This document shows positions 14,702 to 14,706 of a stretch of 14,706 nt of DNA, piece after piece (the stretch's first letter is position 1; every line of letters begins with the position of its first letter). A program made the translations under genes and the position numbers. Source of the DNA: Phyllobacteriaceae bacterium (GTDB lineage Bacteria > Pseudomonadota > Alphaproteobacteria > Rhizobiales > Rhizobiaceae); the NCBI GenBank assembly GCA_024645155.1, contig JAHEGF010000062.1:1-14706 (forward strand). Direction: 5' to 3'. The notes beneath the pieces were generated by a model, which was given only the letters and a program-made list of their open reading frames with translations, did not search any database and was not told the DNA's origin.

Positions 14702-14706
14702 TGGTC

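Noticed and set aside
1..14706. Mobile elements, CRISPR arrays, tRNA or rRNA genes
   Set aside because: I found no transposase or integrase, no regularly spaced repeats and no tRNA-like cloverleaf. All larger ORFs are accounted for.

Overview
This window looks like core chromosome of an alphaproteobacterium of the Rhizobiales/Hyphomicrobiales (Rhizobium, Mesorhizobium or Hoeflea type). The evidence is protein style and gene order: a short-form phosphatidylserine decarboxylase followed by a type II phosphatidylserine synthase, an Atm1-type exporter next to them, and a dnaB-alr-radA-cvpA-purF-SDR string beside rplI. As I remember it, this layout is close to that of Sinorhizobium and its relatives. 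I see no phage, transposon, CRISPR, tRNA or rRNA. Coding density is high and no gap exceeds about 260 bases.

The left half (1-6862) is on the plus strand. It starts with the 3' part of a LysM cell-envelope protein. Next comes a small cysteine-rich ArsR/SmtB repressor with a palindrome over its likely promoter, then an Atm1-family ABC exporter that keeps the residues known to bind glutathione. The membrane-lipid pair psd and pssA follows; together they make phosphatidylserine and then phosphatidylethanolamine. A 604-residue multi-pass membrane protein that resembles GT-C fold glycosyl or oligosaccharyl transferases closes this half.

The right half (6879-14701) is on the minus strand. In transcription order it holds rplI with a clear intrinsic terminator, a 258-base gap with dnaB upstream elements, and then dnaB, alr, radA, cvpA, purF and an SDR oxidoreductase. 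The last six are tightly packed: gaps of 8, 66 and 12 bases and overlaps of 1 and 8 bases. The two halves converge at 6863-6878 with only 16 bases between stop codons.

Most of the window is ordinary housekeeping. Two parts are worth a second look. The first is the arsR-atm1 pair, which suggests thiol-based metal or metalloid sensing wired to a glutathione-conjugate exporter. The second is the putative GT-C protein at the end of the phospholipid genes, whose function I cannot name. Smaller items are a phased repeat resembling DnaA boxes upstream of dnaB, an inverted repeat around the psd ribosome-binding site, and a long acidic tail on ribosomal protein L9.
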